In this document: piece by piece, positions 5,299-5,369 of the stretch
How the letters are laid out: every line of letters begins with the position of its first letter
Numbering within the stretch: position 1 is the stretch's first letter
NCBI GenBank assembly: GCA_015486445.1
Contig: WFRT01000252.1
Coordinates: 1-5,369 of the forward strand
Reading direction: 5' to 3'
Length of the DNA stretch: 5,369 nt
From: Pseudomonadota bacterium
GTDB taxonomy: Bacteria > Desulfobacterota > Anaeroferrophillalia > Anaeroferrophillales > Tharpellaceae
Made by a program: the position numbers and the translations under genes
The notes under the pieces: model-generated
Databases searched by the model: none
Seen by the model: only the letters and a program-made list of their open reading frames with translations
Told to the model about the DNA's origin: nothing

Positions 5299-5369
5299 CG
5301 CCGTTAAACGCCAACCGGGCCAAATCCTGCTGGAGGTTTCCGAACTGGTCGCAGGCAACGGTGACCAGG
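5291..5369 (+). CDS. N-terminus of the next gene, probable Liv-type ABC ATPase (partial)
   Basis: Only 26 codons are present before the window ends: MTDAVKRQPGQ, then ILLEVSELVAGNGDQ. LLEVSEL resembles the first beta-strand of LivG/LivF ATPases (LLEV.x.L), which sits before the Walker A motif. Its position just after livM, with an 8-bp overlap (ATG 5291, livM stop 5296-5298), is where livG normally lies. The following residues do not show the FGG stretch common in LivG, so LivG versus LivF cannot be decided, and Walker A is outside the window. The call rests mainly on operon context. Confidence 0.65.
   Translation, partial: MTDAVKRQPGQILLEVSELVAGNGDQ

Overview
The window is GC-rich, densely packed bacterial DNA with every supported gene on the + strand. 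It reads as a chromosomal housekeeping segment (rnhB, then a yraN-family gene) running into a branched-chain amino-acid (Liv-type) ABC transport operon. The rnhB-yraN linkage, the base composition and the Gram-negative-style periplasmic binding protein suggest a proteobacterium or a Desulfobacterota-like ('delta') lineage. That placement is inference; nothing in the window fixes the taxon.

Layout. 1-79: leader of rnhB, containing a perfect 10-bp inverted repeat. 80-691: RNase HII. 692-960: a non-coding gap largely occupied by a 238-bp palindromic element (701-938). The element has perfect 14-bp terminal inverted repeats and is flanked by perfect 6-bp direct repeats (TTTCCC), the signature of a transposed non-autonomous (MITE-like) element. 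961-1332: YraN/UPF0102 nuclease-fold protein. 1366-1662: small charged helical protein that I do not recognise. 1659-2264: HD-domain phosphohydrolase of the YfbR/HDDC2 type, whose GTG start overlaps the preceding stop. 2265-3389: LivJ-type periplasmic binding protein, starting on the base after the HD gene's stop. 3401-4315 and 4324-5298: LivH- and LivM-type permeases. 5291 to the window end: the first 26 codons of the next gene, very probably a Liv ABC ATPase.

How the genes work together. The binding protein would capture a branched-chain amino acid or similar ligand in the periplasm and deliver it to the LivH/LivM permease pair, powered by ATPases encoded from 5291 onward. The upstream genes deal with nucleic acids and nucleotides: RNase HII removes ribonucleotides from DNA, YraN has a nuclease fold, and the HD protein is a probable 5'-deoxynucleotidase. 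From 1366 to the end, gaps are at most 12 bp and several starts and stops overlap. I see no terminator between genes, so co-transcription and translational coupling are likely.

The most noteworthy item is the palindromic insertion between rnhB and yraN. Removing it together with one TTTCCC copy restores a compact 25-bp intergenic gap with the yraN ribosome-binding site intact. I found no CRISPR array, tRNA, rRNA or complete autonomous transposon.
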